From Phocoena phocoena (taxonomy: Eukaryota; Chordata; Mammalia; Artiodactyla; Phocoenidae): a stretch of 64,000 nucleotides of DNA. This document shows, one piece after another, positions 10,446 through 21,692 of this stretch. A program made the position numbers and the translations under genes. Below the pieces are notes generated by a model. That model saw only the letters and a program-made list of their open reading frames with translations, was not told the DNA's origin and did no database searches. The stretch covers positions 39,832,659 to 39,896,658 of the forward strand of contig NC_089232.1 in assembly GCF_963924675.1 (NCBI RefSeq), written 5' to 3'. Position 1 is the first letter of the stretch. Each line of letters opens with the position of its first letter.

Positions 10446-12336
10446 TAGTGTGAGAATGAACAAGACAGATATTAAATAACACATTTCATGATTAAAATTT
10501 TAAAACACCATTACGGTTATATTCTGCATACTGTTGTGTAACATTTTCCTTAGCAATGTATCTTGGACATTTTCTTGTGTCATTAGATAATCTATAGATA
10601 AAATTTTAATCATTTTGCATGTGGATATGCTGTAAGTCATTTAATCAGGGACTGATTATATATTTTGGAGGATTCAAACTCCTCTATTGAAGTAATACTG
10701 CGAAGAATATTCTTGTATGCGTATCTCTGTAAGTAGCTTTGATCATTTTCTTAGGGTAAAATTCAAAAGGTGGAAATCCTGGGTCAACGCGGTGAATATT
10801 GGTATAGTTTTTTATACATATTACTAAATTGCTCCTCAGAAGTGCATTAATGTACAATTCTGCTAACAAAATATATTAAAAAGTCATTACCCTATATCCT
10901 CACCAGCCTTGGATATTTCAGTTTTTGAAATTAAATGAAATGTGGTGCTTTGTTTTAATTTGAATTTATTTGGTTATTATTGAAGCTAAACATTTAAAAC
11001 ACTTCTATGTAATCTGCGTTTTTCCTTTTTTGAATTGCTTGTCCATCTCATTTGCTCATTTTTAACGATATTTTAATTTTTCTTATAGATTGTAAGAGCT
11101 GATTGTAAGAATATTAATTCTTTATCTGTTTCATGTTGCAAATGTTTTTATCAAGTTAATATTTGCCTTCAATGTTTGTTAATGTCATTTTGATTTTTAG
11201 AAGTAATTTTCATGTAGTTAAATCTGTTAATATTTCCTCCTTTCCTTCCTCCTTCCCCCTCCTCCCTCAATTTTATTCATAGAAAAGTTTTCCATACCCA
11301 CCATCAGATTGATATTCATCTACATTTTTGTTCTTTCATTATTTTTTGAACATCTTATTTTATTTTTTGAACATTAAAAATCCATTTGGAATTTTGGCAT
11401 GCCATATAAGGTAAGGATTGAATTTTACATTTAATTTCAAATAGTTACCCAGTAGTCCTACAAACCATTCTTAAAAATTTTATCTTTCCTGTTCATTTGA
11501 AATGTCACACATTTCCTAGACTAAGTTTTTATCTGGTTGGTCCTGTTTTGGTGCTTACTGTTCTGTCCTGCATTGTTTTATTTACTAGATTTATAATTTG
11601 TTTTGGCAGCTGAAGTTCAACTTGTCATTATTCTTGATTTTTTCAAAACAAATTTTGAAATTCAAAACCATTTTATTTTAGATTCCCTAAATTCTCACTG
11701 TGATTTTGAGTAAAAGTCCATTAACTTGGGGAGAATTTACAGCTTTCCAATATTAAGTCTCACCTTTCAGATACACTATATAACACTCTTTCTATTCTTT
11801 ATGGATCTTTGTGAAGCATGTCATTAACTTTATAAAGATCCTGCACATTTTTTGTTAAATTTATTCCAAGGTACTTTGTAGTTTTGTTGCTATTAGAAAT
11901 GGAACCTTTTACCCTTTATGTTTGCTGGGTAGTTATTGCTGCTATTTTAAGAAGCTACCGTTATGTATATATTTATTTTGTAATTGTCTAGTTTACTGAG
12001 TAATTTGTTTCAATGGTTTACTACCTTGAGTTTTCTGGATGGTGACTATCAGTTATGCAAATAATGCTAATTTGGTCTCCTTTTCAATGTTTACATTTCT
12101 TATTTCTTCTTGTCTTACTGCATTGGCTAAACATCTAGAAAAAAAATTTAACTACAGTGGGAATAATGAGTGTACTTAACCCTCCTTGAAGTGTTTTGAT
12201 CTTTTTACTTCTACTAATATGAGACTGGCCAGAGCTTTGTTAGACTGTTTGTTTATTGTGCTGTTTTTGTCTTTGTTAGATTTTTGTGTTGGCATTAGGC
12301 TAACTTCACAAAATAAACAAGGGAGATTTCAAAAAA

Positions 12337-12576
12337 TTATATGGTCTGGAACATTTTATATAGTAATAGAATAGTCAATTTCTTGAAAGTTTGAAAGAAT
12401 TTGCCCATAAAGCCATCTGGGTCTAATCCCTTGGCAGACTTTTCCAATTTCTTCCATGGCATTTGTTTGTTTAAGTTCTCTACTTCTTTTGGATACAGTT
12501 TTGGTAATCTGCATTTTCTTAGAAAGTTATCTATTTTACAGAGATTGTATTTTTTATTTGTTATACTGTGGCACAT
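12337..12576 (-). pseudogene. ancient L1 ORF2 reverse-transcriptase remnant
   Basis: An 80-codon open remnant aligning by eye with residues just upstream of the RT domain in the L1 at 6060-6875 ([19 protein letters not shown] against LRKCRLPKLYPKEVENLNK, and [13 protein letters not shown] against DPDGFMGKFFQTF). Not functional: it is flanked by stops and lacks the catalytic block. Confidence 0.65.
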
Positions 12577-12916
12577 GAGATTCTTGTATAAGTAAAAGTA
12601 TTTTCATGTTGGTGGATTATACACTTTTTTACTCCTAATTTTGAATATTTATATTTTTCTCTTAAATTTATATATAAGACCAGCTCTTTTCTAATACATT
12701 AATTTCTGTTAATCATTTTTTCTTTACTTTTTCTAAGTCATTTGATTTGAAATTTTAGTTTATGTATTTTTATCCTTTTACAAATTACTGATGAAAACAT
12801 TTAAGGCTATATATTTGCCCTCTAACTATAGATTTGAGAGCATCTCCTAATTTCATGTTTATAATTTTCTATATAGTCCTGAGCTATACTTTTTCTCCTT
12901 CTTTAAGTGAAATTAT

Positions 12917-12933
12917 TTATGAGTGAATTTTTA
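12917..12933 (+). repeat. CHR SINE target-site duplication, left copy
   Basis: ttatgagtgaattttta, 17 bp, repeated exactly at 13152-13168. Confidence 0.9.
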
Positions 12934-13151
12934 TTTTATTTTATTTATTTATTTTTTTTGCGGTACGCAGGCCTCTCACTGTTGTGGCCTCTCCCGCTGT
13001 GGAGCACAGGCTCCGGATGCACAGGCCCAGCAGCCATGGCTCACGGGCCCAGCCGCTCCACGGCATGCGGGATCCTCCCAGACCGGGGCCCAAACCCATG
13101 TCCCCTGCATTGGCAGGCGGACTCCCAACCACTGTGCCACCAGGGAAGCCC
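12934..13151 (-). mobile_element. CHR-type tRNA-derived SINE, short form
   Basis: Reversed element: a T-rich tail that has become (TTTTA)n-like, then 'cggtacgcaggcctctcac', a body, and the head 'caccagggaagccc'. The 17-bp TSD (12917-12933, 13152-13168) is perfect, so its limits are secure. Inserted into an ancient L1. Confidence 0.95.
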
Positions 13152-13168
13152 TTATGAGTGAATTTTTA
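13152..13168 (+). repeat. CHR SINE target-site duplication, right copy
   Basis: Second exact copy of the 17-bp site. Confidence 0.9.
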
Positions 13169-13379
13169 AAAATTCAGGGAGCTAAGGGTATTTTGGTAGG
13201 GGATTATCACTTTTGTTAATAATTTCTAGATTTGTTCTATGGTAAATTGAGGATGTGGTTTAAACAATTTCTACTTTTTCAAATTAATTATAATTTTGTT
13301 TATTAGAAGGGTATCCACTTTATACATACCCCTAGTTCACTATGCACATTTTTTTATAGTTACGTGCCCACATGTCTAT

Positions 13380-13490
13380 CATTCCATTAGCCAATGAGCC
13401 CAGTGTGCCCTTGGTCATTTCTGTATTTTTAGTGTTGAGAGCAGTTTCTGGTAAATACTAGACATCAATAAATGTTGGCTGAATTGACCT
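13380..13490 (+). repeat. L2 LINE 3'-end fragment
   Basis: 'ctggtaaatactagacatc' followed by 'aataaatgttggctgaatt' fits the forward L2 terminus; the rest is diverged. Confidence 0.45.
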
Positions 13491-13516
13491 TGAATGACAG
13501 ATGGGAGCATGACAAG

Positions 13517-13564
13517 TTCAATTGGCTAAGGGGGCTGAGATTCAATTGGCTAAGGGGGCTGAGA
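13517..13564 (+). repeat. 24-bp perfect tandem duplication
   Basis: Two identical head-to-tail 24-bp copies (13517-13540, 13541-13564) beginning ttcaattggctaaggggg. The lack of divergence implies a recent slippage or duplication event. Confidence 0.95.
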
Positions 13565-13794
13565 TTGTAAGTACCATTTTCAGATGTACCGGTTGACTTT
13601 AGTGGTTTACAGCAAAAGGCCAGGTACAAGGGGATATTTGTAAAGGAGGGTAAACATATTGGGAACAAATTAGTATCATTACTGACAGGATTAGATCTGA
13701 CTTTTCTGTGGTGCGACCAAGTAGGAGTGTACCTAGTGCCAAAGTTACGGGGAGAAGCAGTCTAGGTAGTGGAAAATAGCTGTTCTTAGAGCTG

Positions 13795-13905
13795 CATCTA
13801 GCCAGAGGTCAGGCCATGATTTGCTCTGGTAAGTCCCATAGGCTCTCAGGGCCTCAGCTTCCATGTCTGTCAAGAGAGGACACTGGACAGGGTGATTTCT
13901 AATGA
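13795..13905 (+). repeat. MIR-family SINE fragment
   Basis: 'cagggcctcagcttccatg', 'tctgtcaagagaggacact' and 'ggacagggtgatttctaat' match the 3' half of a MIR-type element. Confidence 0.5.
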
Positions 13906-14069
13906 TTAAAGAAAAAAAAAAGATATTTGGTAAGTGGCAAGAAAAAAAAGTAACTCACAACACCAAAAGAAATTTTGTTAAGGGACCCAAGAAACATTTT
14001 TATATTTTGGAATTAATTTTTAAAATTACTTAGATCTCTGAAATAGAATGTAGAATTTTGTATTTGTGT

Positions 14070-14212
14070 ATTACATATATATATATTTAAAATATATATA
14101 TATTTATATATATAAATAAATATATATTTATAAATATATATATTTATATATTTATATAAATATATTTATATATATATAAATATATATATATAAAATATAT
14201 ATATTTTTTTAT
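14070..14212. repeat. (AT)n-rich low-complexity tract
   Basis: About 140 bp made almost only of ta/tat/aaat units, strongly self-complementary. Just downstream, 'agtgtccatgatccagaaa' and 'agctaagaaccacc' (14243-14276) look like the end of a degraded hAT-type element, so the tract may have grown inside that transposon. Confidence 0.9.
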
Positions 14213-14384
14213 TTTTAGAGAGAGTCTAATTAGATTTTAAAAGTGTCCATGATCCAGAAAAAGCTAAGAACCACCTTCTTAGCAGGATTCCACATCCGAG
14301 GGTCAGATATCCTAATGAAATATGGGAGAAGTTTTATTTCCTTTTCCTTCCAAACCTCCCCATCACATCATCCCCTCACCTGTC

Positions 14385-14525
14385 AGTCAATCAAATATTT
14401 ATAGAGCAGCTCCCATGTTGAAGGCATTATGCTCTTCCAATGAGGAAAAGTGAAAAAGGGGCATGATCCTGTCCCTGCCTTTTAGAAGCTTAAGGTATGA
14501 CAGAGGAGAGAGGAAAAATAAATGT
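14385..14525 (-). repeat. L2 LINE 3'-end fragment
   Basis: 'gtcaatcaaatatttatag', 'aaggcattatgctcttcca' and 'gatcctgtccctgcctttt' follow the reversed L2 terminus in order. Confidence 0.55.
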
Positions 14526-15059
14526 GGAAGGTTAGCAAATAAGACTTCTGGTGCAGGGCAAATATATTGGCCACAGGCTGAAGCTTCCCCTTTCTACCTT
14601 GAACACTTACAAATGATGGGGCAAAAATTTAACAAGTACCCAGTCAGTGCTTAAATCAAGAGAGGAAATTTCCAGCAGTCATAAATGCAGAGGTTTCCAT
14701 AAAATAATTTAATACATGGGCCACACTGAAATTTGGAGGACTTAGCTGTTAGGCTTGTGGGGACTGGGAATGGGACTGACTAATCAATGGGCTCAGGCTG
14801 GGACCCTGTTACCCTGAAAGCCAGAGGCTTGAGTTATACAGCCTACATAAAGCTAAGGCCTAGGATCAGGCTCTCCCTATTAAATGTGGGAGGGAGGCAG
14901 CAGAAAACCCCTGCTTTCCTGCCTAGGGTTGTGGCTAAGCTCCTAAGAAGCACAATCCAGCATGACAGGACCTTGGGAACATGCTGTATACTCAGGGCCA
15001 TGGTTAGTAAGCATATTACTTTGAGCTGAGAAACCTGAGTCTAATTATCAATTCCTCCT
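14526..15059. other. unique noncoding sequence, no gene seen
   Basis: No repeat recognised. Two open frames of 63 and 80 codons (14463-14654, 14787-15029) have no recognisable protein similarity. Confidence 0.4.
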
Positions 15060-16330
15060 TAAGACTGCCCTGGGTTTTCGGGATATTGATAGAAAGAAAT
15101 TTTCATAAAAGATAATTTCACAAATAAAAATTACACAGCGCCCAGGAAGTCCAGCACCATGAAAGACAAATAACAAGCTCAGCAAATGGATGAATCAACA
15201 TTCAAAGAAAGGAGGTAATAGAGCAATAAAAAAAAAAAAGTTTTAAAATAAATAATTTAAATGTTTTCAACGATAAGGGAGGGCAAAGAAATAAAAACAG
15301 AAGGCAGTGAAACAAGAACAGGTGGTTATGGAAAAATTAGAAACTTCAGGAATGGAGAAATAGTTACTGGAATAAAAAAAATTGAGTCTATGGGTGGATT
15401 AATTAACAAATCATGTCAAAACTTAAAAACAATAAACATTTTTTATCTCGCAGTTTCTTTGTGTCAGGAATTCAGGAATTGCTTAGCTGGCTAGTTTTTC
15501 AAGGTCTCTCGTGAGGTAGTGAGAATGTCAGCCAGATCTGCAGTCATCTGAAGACTTGACTGAGGCTGGAGGAAAGATGGTTCTTTCATGGGTCTGTTAG
15601 CAGACGACCTCAGTTCCTCCCCATGTGGGCCTCTCCATAGTGCACTATGATGTGTCCTCATGACATGGCAGCTGGCCTGCCCTAGAGCAAGTGAGAGAGA
15701 GCATAGAGGAAGGAAACCACAATGTTTTTTATGAGCAAGTCTTGGAATTACACATTGTCACTTCCACCATATTCTATTCATTGGATGAAAGTCATTAAAA
15801 CTAGCCCTAACTCAGGGGGAGAGGAGTTAGACTCCACCTCTTGGAGCAAAAGCTATCAAAGAATTTTCTGGTATATTTTAAACCCCACACAATAGTCCAG
15901 ATAGCGTATTGCACACAGCAAAAAAATGAATTATGAAACTGTAAGTCTGAGCTGAGGAAATGTCCCAAAATGTGGCATAAAGACCTAATTAAATGAAAAA
16001 CATGAAAAAAAGTTAAGAGATCTGAAGAACAGATCAAAAGGCCCCAATGTATGTTTAATAGGAGTCCCAAGAGGAGAAAATAGAGGAAAAAATGCAGAAG
16101 CAATATTTCAGGGTGTAATGGCTGAGAATTTCCCAAGACTAGAGATAATATTTCCCAGATTATACAATATCATTAGGACTGAGCATTATAACTAAAAACC
16201 AACTCTGCAAGGCAATTACATTGGCAAAAAAGAGTGGTGGAAAAAATTGCTTCAAAGAAATGAAGGGCAAGAGATTGCAAGAGCTGGAGTAGCCAGAAAA
16301 CTCTTTATAGGTGGTAGTGGCAAGGGTGGG
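15060..16330 (+). repeat. ancient L1/HAL1 ORF1-region fragment split by an LTR
   Basis: The left part (15060 to about 15400) is A-rich. The right part (about 15860-16330) contains 'ggccccaatgtatgttta', 'ataggagtcccaagaggag', 'gaaaatagaggaaaaaatg' and 'ggctgagaatttcccaaga'. This is the forward signature of an old L1 or HAL1 ORF1 region. The LTR at 15405-15850 separates the parts. No frame survives. Confidence 0.5.
15405..15850 (+). repeat. LTR-type repeat (MaLR/ERVL-like), solo
   Basis: 'aaaaacaataaacattttt', 'gtcaggaattcaggaattg', 'catgtgggcctctccatag' and 'ccaccatattctattcatt' follow a common mammalian LTR in order. Noncoding. Subfamily not assigned. Confidence 0.5.
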
Positions 16331-16334
16331 AAAT

Positions 16335-18060
16335 TCTGTTAGGTCTGGGGCAGTGGATAGTATTTTGAGCTCAGAGGGCAGAAAGGGACCAGCTGTGTTG
16401 GGCCGCCATGATAGTGCCCTTGTGTCTTCCACTGACCCCAGGACAACTTCCTCCCCATCTCTGCCACTCTCAAAAAGCCAACAAAGATGAATGATGCTGC
16501 CCTGGAGCTCTGAGGCCCAGGGTATAATGGCGAGGCCTGAAGACATTGCACTTCTCCTGAGTGGGATAAGTTGGCTTTCTGCCCCAGGATCTCCTCTCTA
16601 GCTCTTGGGCCTCAAGTATCAAAATGCTGCAACCAAATGAAATCAGTTCTCTTCTGCACCAAGGCCTCAACTTGCCACACTGCTGTTCATTTTCACCCCC
16701 CAAAGCTGTAATTACTAGTCAGACTTGGTTTTCCCTGCAGACTTAGAGACAAGAGTAAGTGTTAATTTGAACACTTGCAACTAACAAATGACTTTCCATT
16801 GGCCATGCATAACCCAGCAGTTTTGAGAGATGCTGGGTCCCCTGAGGCGGTGGTCAGGGAGAGGGGTGGGAGGTGGGAGGTTCCAGGGAGGCGGGAGCTG
16901 GTGCAGTCCAGCCCTGGCTGCATTGCCCATATCATCAAGCTGAGACTTGGAGATGCCGCAGCTTAAAAAAAAGTGATGGCCTTGATGGGAAATGGCAGGA
17001 GGCAGACATCTACACCCAAACCCCGAAGAGACGCAAACATCACTCCTCTTGCAAGGGAGTTAAAGATTTGGCTGGGAAAATCAGTCACTTGAAGAGAGAA
17101 AACAATATCAGGGTAAAAAAAATCCCTCCGGCCAGGCAGTGTGATCCGACCCCCTGAGAAATTTTTCTTAGGGTCAAACCTTTGCCCTTTGTGTCCTGGT
17201 CTCCTGCCTCGGGCTGAGGCTGCCTGGATATATGTCTCTATGCTGAGGTCACTATTGTCTGAGGTTCAGTAAAGCAAGGCCTAAGGGAACAAGTCTGGGG
17301 GGAGAAAAGAAAAAATTATTGGCAGGGAGAAATCAGAGTCATAAAACCACAACAATGTGATGGCCACAGGAACTTGCACACTCAGTTCTTAGTCCAGCCA
17401 CTGTCTGTTCCTCCAGCTGTCGCTGTTGTTGTTTTCCTTGGTCTACATTTTCTCCCCAGTTTCCTGCAGACTGAAAAAATTGGATAGAGAGAAGACATCG
17501 TCTGCTTTCCCTCCCCTCAAAGAAAAAGAAGTTTCCATCATCACCAACCATGATGGTGATTTATTCATTGTGGTTTCATTTCTAATCTCTGGGAACATTG
17601 AGGAGAGGAGGGCACCTCCTTTGTCTTCCCTGCCTCTTTGTCTCCTTGTCACTCATCCTGTATCCTTCGATCACTTGGTCTCCTTCTAGGTCTCTCTCCT
17701 TTTCTCTCTTTCTCTCTGTGTATTTGGGTCTTTCTCAGCTAGATTCTTTGCAGAGTCAAACTATACCAATATATCAGTGAGCCATTCAGCACCCTCAGCC
17801 AGCCACGATCTCACATCCCACACAGCCATCCCATACCAAGTTGTACTTTCAACGTTGTTTCGGCACCCCTAGGCAGTGTGCACACTGAGTAACTTTAGTT
17901 CTTTCAGCCCTCTGGGTGATCTTTTATTTTAGTGACCCTGGGCAGACCACAGACTGAGCTCAGGCTGCAGACCGAGACCTGACCTCTTTTTACGCAGTTA
18001 TGTCGAAAGGAGCATCTGTGGGATAGCCAAGTTTTCAGGCCAATAGTTTTGGGATGGTTG
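16335..18060. other. unique noncoding sequence, no gene seen
   Basis: No repeat recognised apart from pyrimidine-rich runs near 17600-17720. Overlapping short frames at 16160-16703 and 16775-17157 show no family motif. The 128-codon minus frame at 16160-16546 begins in unique sequence and runs into the old LINE fragment, so it is not a gene. Confidence 0.4.
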
Positions 18061-18062
18061 CA

Positions 18063-18067
<5 letters not shown>

Positions 18068-18100
<33 letters not shown>

Positions 18101-18118
18101 CGTGTGTATGTGTGCGCA
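18068..18118 (+). repeat. (GT)n microsatellite
   Basis: An uninterrupted GT run to about 18096, followed by degenerate gcgtgcgtgtgtatgtgtgcgc. Likely polymorphic. Confidence 0.95.
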
Positions 18119-18119
18119 C

Positions 18120-19119
18120 CATTTATTTGGTGGATGCTATTTCTTAGTTCCTATGAAGTAACTTGAAAGCTTTTTTCTTCTTATGAGAGAAGAAAATTGG
18201 CAATAATGCAAGTTACTGAGGAAAAGAGTGAGGCTTTCTGTAGTGGGGGCAGTGCTAAAGTTTATATCATGATGCAGGTAGAGGGTCAAAGGAATCAGGG
18301 CAGAGAAAAAAAATGGTGACTCTGTCAGGGCTAGAAATAGCACGATGGCAGGGAGGCCGCTGGCCAGAAGCTCCAGGATGACTCAGACGCAAGACAGCTT
18401 TTCTGTGACTCAGGGACTCTGATTCTGAAGGCCAGGGGAAAGCATGACATGTGGTTTGAGTGAAATCCGTGGCTTTCTTGGGTGCTGCAGTGGTTGAGGA
18501 TGGAGGTCAAGTTTTTTAAATAAGTTTGAACAGCACACCAGAATTTTAGGGAAAGAATTTTTGTTTTACAAATTGCTGGATGTTTTCCGGTGAACAGGGT
18601 GCTGGTTGACCTGTTTGGGCTCCTGGCATTACAGAGATTTTTGGGAAGCCCTGGGGAAGAAAGAGGAGGCCAGCTGCCTAGACAGATCAGGGGGAGTTTC
18701 TCTACTGGTCCAGATATTGGGGGGCCCTGGAGTTTTGCATTTAGACCTGGTTCTGGAACCCAGGCTTACTGGCAGCTGAGCAGAGATTTTTGCCAGTTTC
18801 TTGTCTCTTATAAATATAACAGTAACTCATAATCTTGGCATTTAACGCTAGGGGTATTTGCGTGATCACCTCTTCATTACCAGTACTAATCCTCAGCAAA
18901 ATTGCTAAGTGGGTGAATCTTGCCTCGGTGCCTTAGGCTTTTGAATTTTCCTCCCTCACTTCCTTCTTCCCTCTCAACTTGGTCCTATGCTCCTTTTCCC
19001 TCCCTCACTAAAAGTCCTATAGAAAACACAGACCTTGGTCATTTATATCTTAGTTATCTTTCCCCAGACTGTTTGCATCTCTCATTGTCTTTTGAAAGGC
19101 TTCATCCTTTGTGGAGGGG
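18120..19119. other. unique noncoding sequence, no gene seen
   Basis: Nothing recognised. The 80-codon frame at 18590-18832 and a 69-codon frame at 18920-19129 have no recognisable domain. Confidence 0.4.
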
Positions 19120-19247
19120 TAGAATGTAAGTTCCATGGAGACAGATATTTTTGTCAATATGGTTCACTGTTGTATCCCCGAGACGTAGCACAGTGCCTGG
19201 GATATAGTAGGTGAACAGTACATTTTATTGAATGAATGAATCAACTA
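19120..19247 (+). repeat. L2 LINE 3' end
   Basis: 'gttccatggagacagatat', 'tgttgtatccccgagacgt', 'agcacagtgcctgggatat' and 'tattgaatgaatgaatcaa' give a clear forward L2 terminus. Confidence 0.75.
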
Positions 19248-21569
19248 AGTGAATTCAAATTTTGGTCAGCACATAGGGACAGCTCTTCCTTGTTGGGGTG
19301 TTGCGGGGCATGACTGGGGAAGGAGAGGCCCCAAGACTGTCCCTGCTGTCTCTGGGGTTTCACATGCAGGCTCCCACCTCCTCGGTGCCCCCTGAATAAG
19401 GCCAATCCCTTAAATAACTTTTTAAAGATGTAGCTTTCTTTCATCAGGCTCTCTAAAATCCTCTGCTTCGGTTCCTGGCAAACTTTCCATACTTTCAGGG
19501 CAAAGATGGTTTCCTTTTCCACTCTCCCAGGCCCCAGGCTTCATTACTGTGACCTCTTCCAGTGTACTGGTCAGTGCCTAACGTTCATGCGCCCCTGGGG
19601 GATTGCAACGCTGCATATGCACTGCCCACCTCTGTCCTCACGGCCTCGGGAATGAAGCAGCGTCTTCCGTTCCACAGACCTCCAGTGTCTGCATCTCCTT
19701 TGTACAACTGCTTAATAGGAAAATTGACCTGCTTCTGGGCAGGGGATTGAGGCCTGGTGACTTGGCCTTAAAGTCATACATGCAAAGGACAATTGCTCGG
19801 AGCTGTCCCTCTCTGAGGACTGCCCCTTGTTAAGGTGTGAGATGGAAAGTTGACAATGGAATGAAAATATTTCGGGCTGTTTGGAGAGCTATTTTTAATA
19901 CGTGCAAGGGATGTGGTATTCCTTGTTTAGACCATCTTCAGTTTGCCAGGGAACTCTGTGAATGGAAAATGTGAGCCAAAGGCTTGAGGTGGAAAAGGGA
20001 ATATAAACGCAGGGACATTTGCGATCTGGAAATTCACCGGCTGTTCCAAGCTGCTGGGGGTTTGAGTTCTGTGTGTATTAGGGATGGCTCTTCCTTTATT
20101 TCTAGATATTCTCTCTTCGTCCTTTCAGCTGGTGAGTAAATACCCATCGGCACCCCGGTCTGCAGGACCATCCCAGCCAGCTGTACCATCCACAGTGTAT
20201 TGTATACATAATGTAACACCATTAACTATAATGCTGTCACACGGCAGAAAGAGTGCTTGGGAAGTGCTGGAAGGAAGGCAGGAAGCTGCTGACCGGCTGG
20301 CTCTCTTTTATATAATCATAAACTCAAACCCACATTTCTATGAAAGCAAGAAAAATCACCCAACTGCCTTTTGATTACACTTTTACACAAATTAGTGTCA
20401 TTTTCCTTTCCAACAGTATTGACTACAGGATTCAATTTGGTCCAGCAGGCTCTGGGTAACGGGAAGGCTGCTAAGAGCAGCTGCGTTAACAGCATCCCTC
20501 TTGAGAAAGGATTCTCTGAGGAGGCTGAGAGGAAAGAGGGAGAAGAAGATGAAGAAGAAGAGAGAAGGGGGAAAAAACGACAACTTGCACACACACACCT
20601 CCCTGCGTGCTGCGGCTGCCGCCACGGCGGCTGCTTGGATGCGTCTGAGATGGCACCTTGGTGCCCTGCCACATTCGGTCTCCTTGGTACCGAAGCGGCG
20701 CTCAGCTTCTTGTCACTGAGTGGATGATGATTATCTGCACCAGGGTCTCAAGGGTGCTCAAGCTTTGCTGGCAACTGGAGCTGAGATGCTTCAGCTGAAG
20801 GATTTTAAAAGCTGTACAAGGCCAAAGAACCATTACCAGTCACTTGCTGTGTGATGCCTGTTGAAGAAGAGGTGGGTGTGGGAAGGAGGTGCTGGGGGTG
20901 CAGGGTAGGGCCTCTGAGATCTTCATCCCCTTCTGTTCATGCTCTCTCCCTGCTCCTCCCACCTTTCCACCTTCCCACGCCTTTTTAGCCACTGTACCCT
21001 TGCTGAGCCACAACAAGGTTATGTCACTGTGGTCTGAGAATCTATTGATCACGGCCATCAAAGATCTTTGTGGGAGTTTAGGGATTTGGGACTTTGCAAA
21101 ACACCTCACTCATCTCGGTTAACTCCTCCTGTCCCGGCCTGGGCTCCCATCACCTCAGAGCTGAGCTGTTGGCAAAACTTGCTAATTTCCATGACAGCTG
21201 TTTTCCGAACTATACTCATAAGGCTGTCAAAACCATTGTAATTGCTATTATAACAGAGCTCAGGTGCATGAGCTGGGCAGCAAAGAAGCAGAGGGATTGG
21301 ACCAGACAAAATAAAGGGGAAGAAACCACCTATATATGCTACCCGCCCCCAACAGACCCGCACATACCTGCACACACATGTGTGAATGCACAGATACATG
21401 CATGTATTTGCCTTGTCTTCTTCCCCTTGAGGGACCACAAAAGAAAGGCTCAATAAGCTAAAAGGATGGTGTTGATCCCCTGCCCAGGCAATTTTTCTTT
21501 TAATCTGTGAAAACTAAAAGAAATGCCAGAGACCACTGAGACACATGCTTGCATTCTTCAGCATATAAA
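19248..21569. other. low-repeat block with conserved-noncoding texture
   Basis: Over 2.3 kb without an interspersed repeat. Two stretches stand out. At 19850-20060 there is an exact MEF2-type site ctatttttaa (19889-19898) and AT/GC-balanced, low-decay sequence. At 21170-21265 there are TGACAG (21192) and CTGTCA (21224) motifs, an E-box CAGCTG (21195-21200) and a SOX-like ccattgt (21233-21239). A GA-rich run lies at 20520-20577. Overlapping 118-codon frames on both strands at 20316-20727 are driven by that run. Enhancer function is inference only. Confidence 0.35.
20520..20577 (+). repeat. purine-rich (GA/GAA) tract
   Basis: An almost pure A/G run on the + strand. It encodes Glu/Lys-rich sequence in one frame and explains the apparent 118-codon open frame across it. 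Confidence 0.8.
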
Positions 21570-21692
21570 ACTTTTCAGTAAATGTTTATTGAGCATGAAG
21601 TGACAGCCAGCATTGTTCTAGGTGCTGGGGCTAAAGCAGTATACAAGACAAAGTCCCTGCCCACATGGAGCTGAGTCTTGACACACTGACCC
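21570..21692 (-). repeat. L2 LINE 3'-end fragment
   Basis: 'agtaaatgtttattgagca', 'cattgttctaggtgctggg', 'gacaaagtccctgcccaca' and 'tggagctgagtct' match the reversed L2 terminus well. Confidence 0.7.

Larger units (their letters stand above)
10500..13310 (-). repeat. ancient L1M LINE, decayed, with a CHR SINE inside
   Basis: AT-rich sequence with landmarks of a reversed L1: 'gggtaaaattcaaaaggtgg' (about 10755), 'aaatttattccaaggtact' (about 11857) and RT remnants at 12337-12576. These read GLDPDGFMGKFFQTFKK and follow NFLRKCRLPKLYPKEVENLN on the minus strand, in the same order as the RT region of the younger L1 at 4-9 kb. Continues past the SINE (12934-13151) to about 13310. Edges are approximate and no frame is usable. 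Confidence 0.7.

Noticed and set aside
17904..18122. Thr-His repeat protein on the minus strand
   Set aside because: Translation of the GT microsatellite.
20316..20727. Overlapping 118-codon frames on both strands
   Set aside because: Open because of the GA/CT-rich run at 20520-20577; no recognisable domain.
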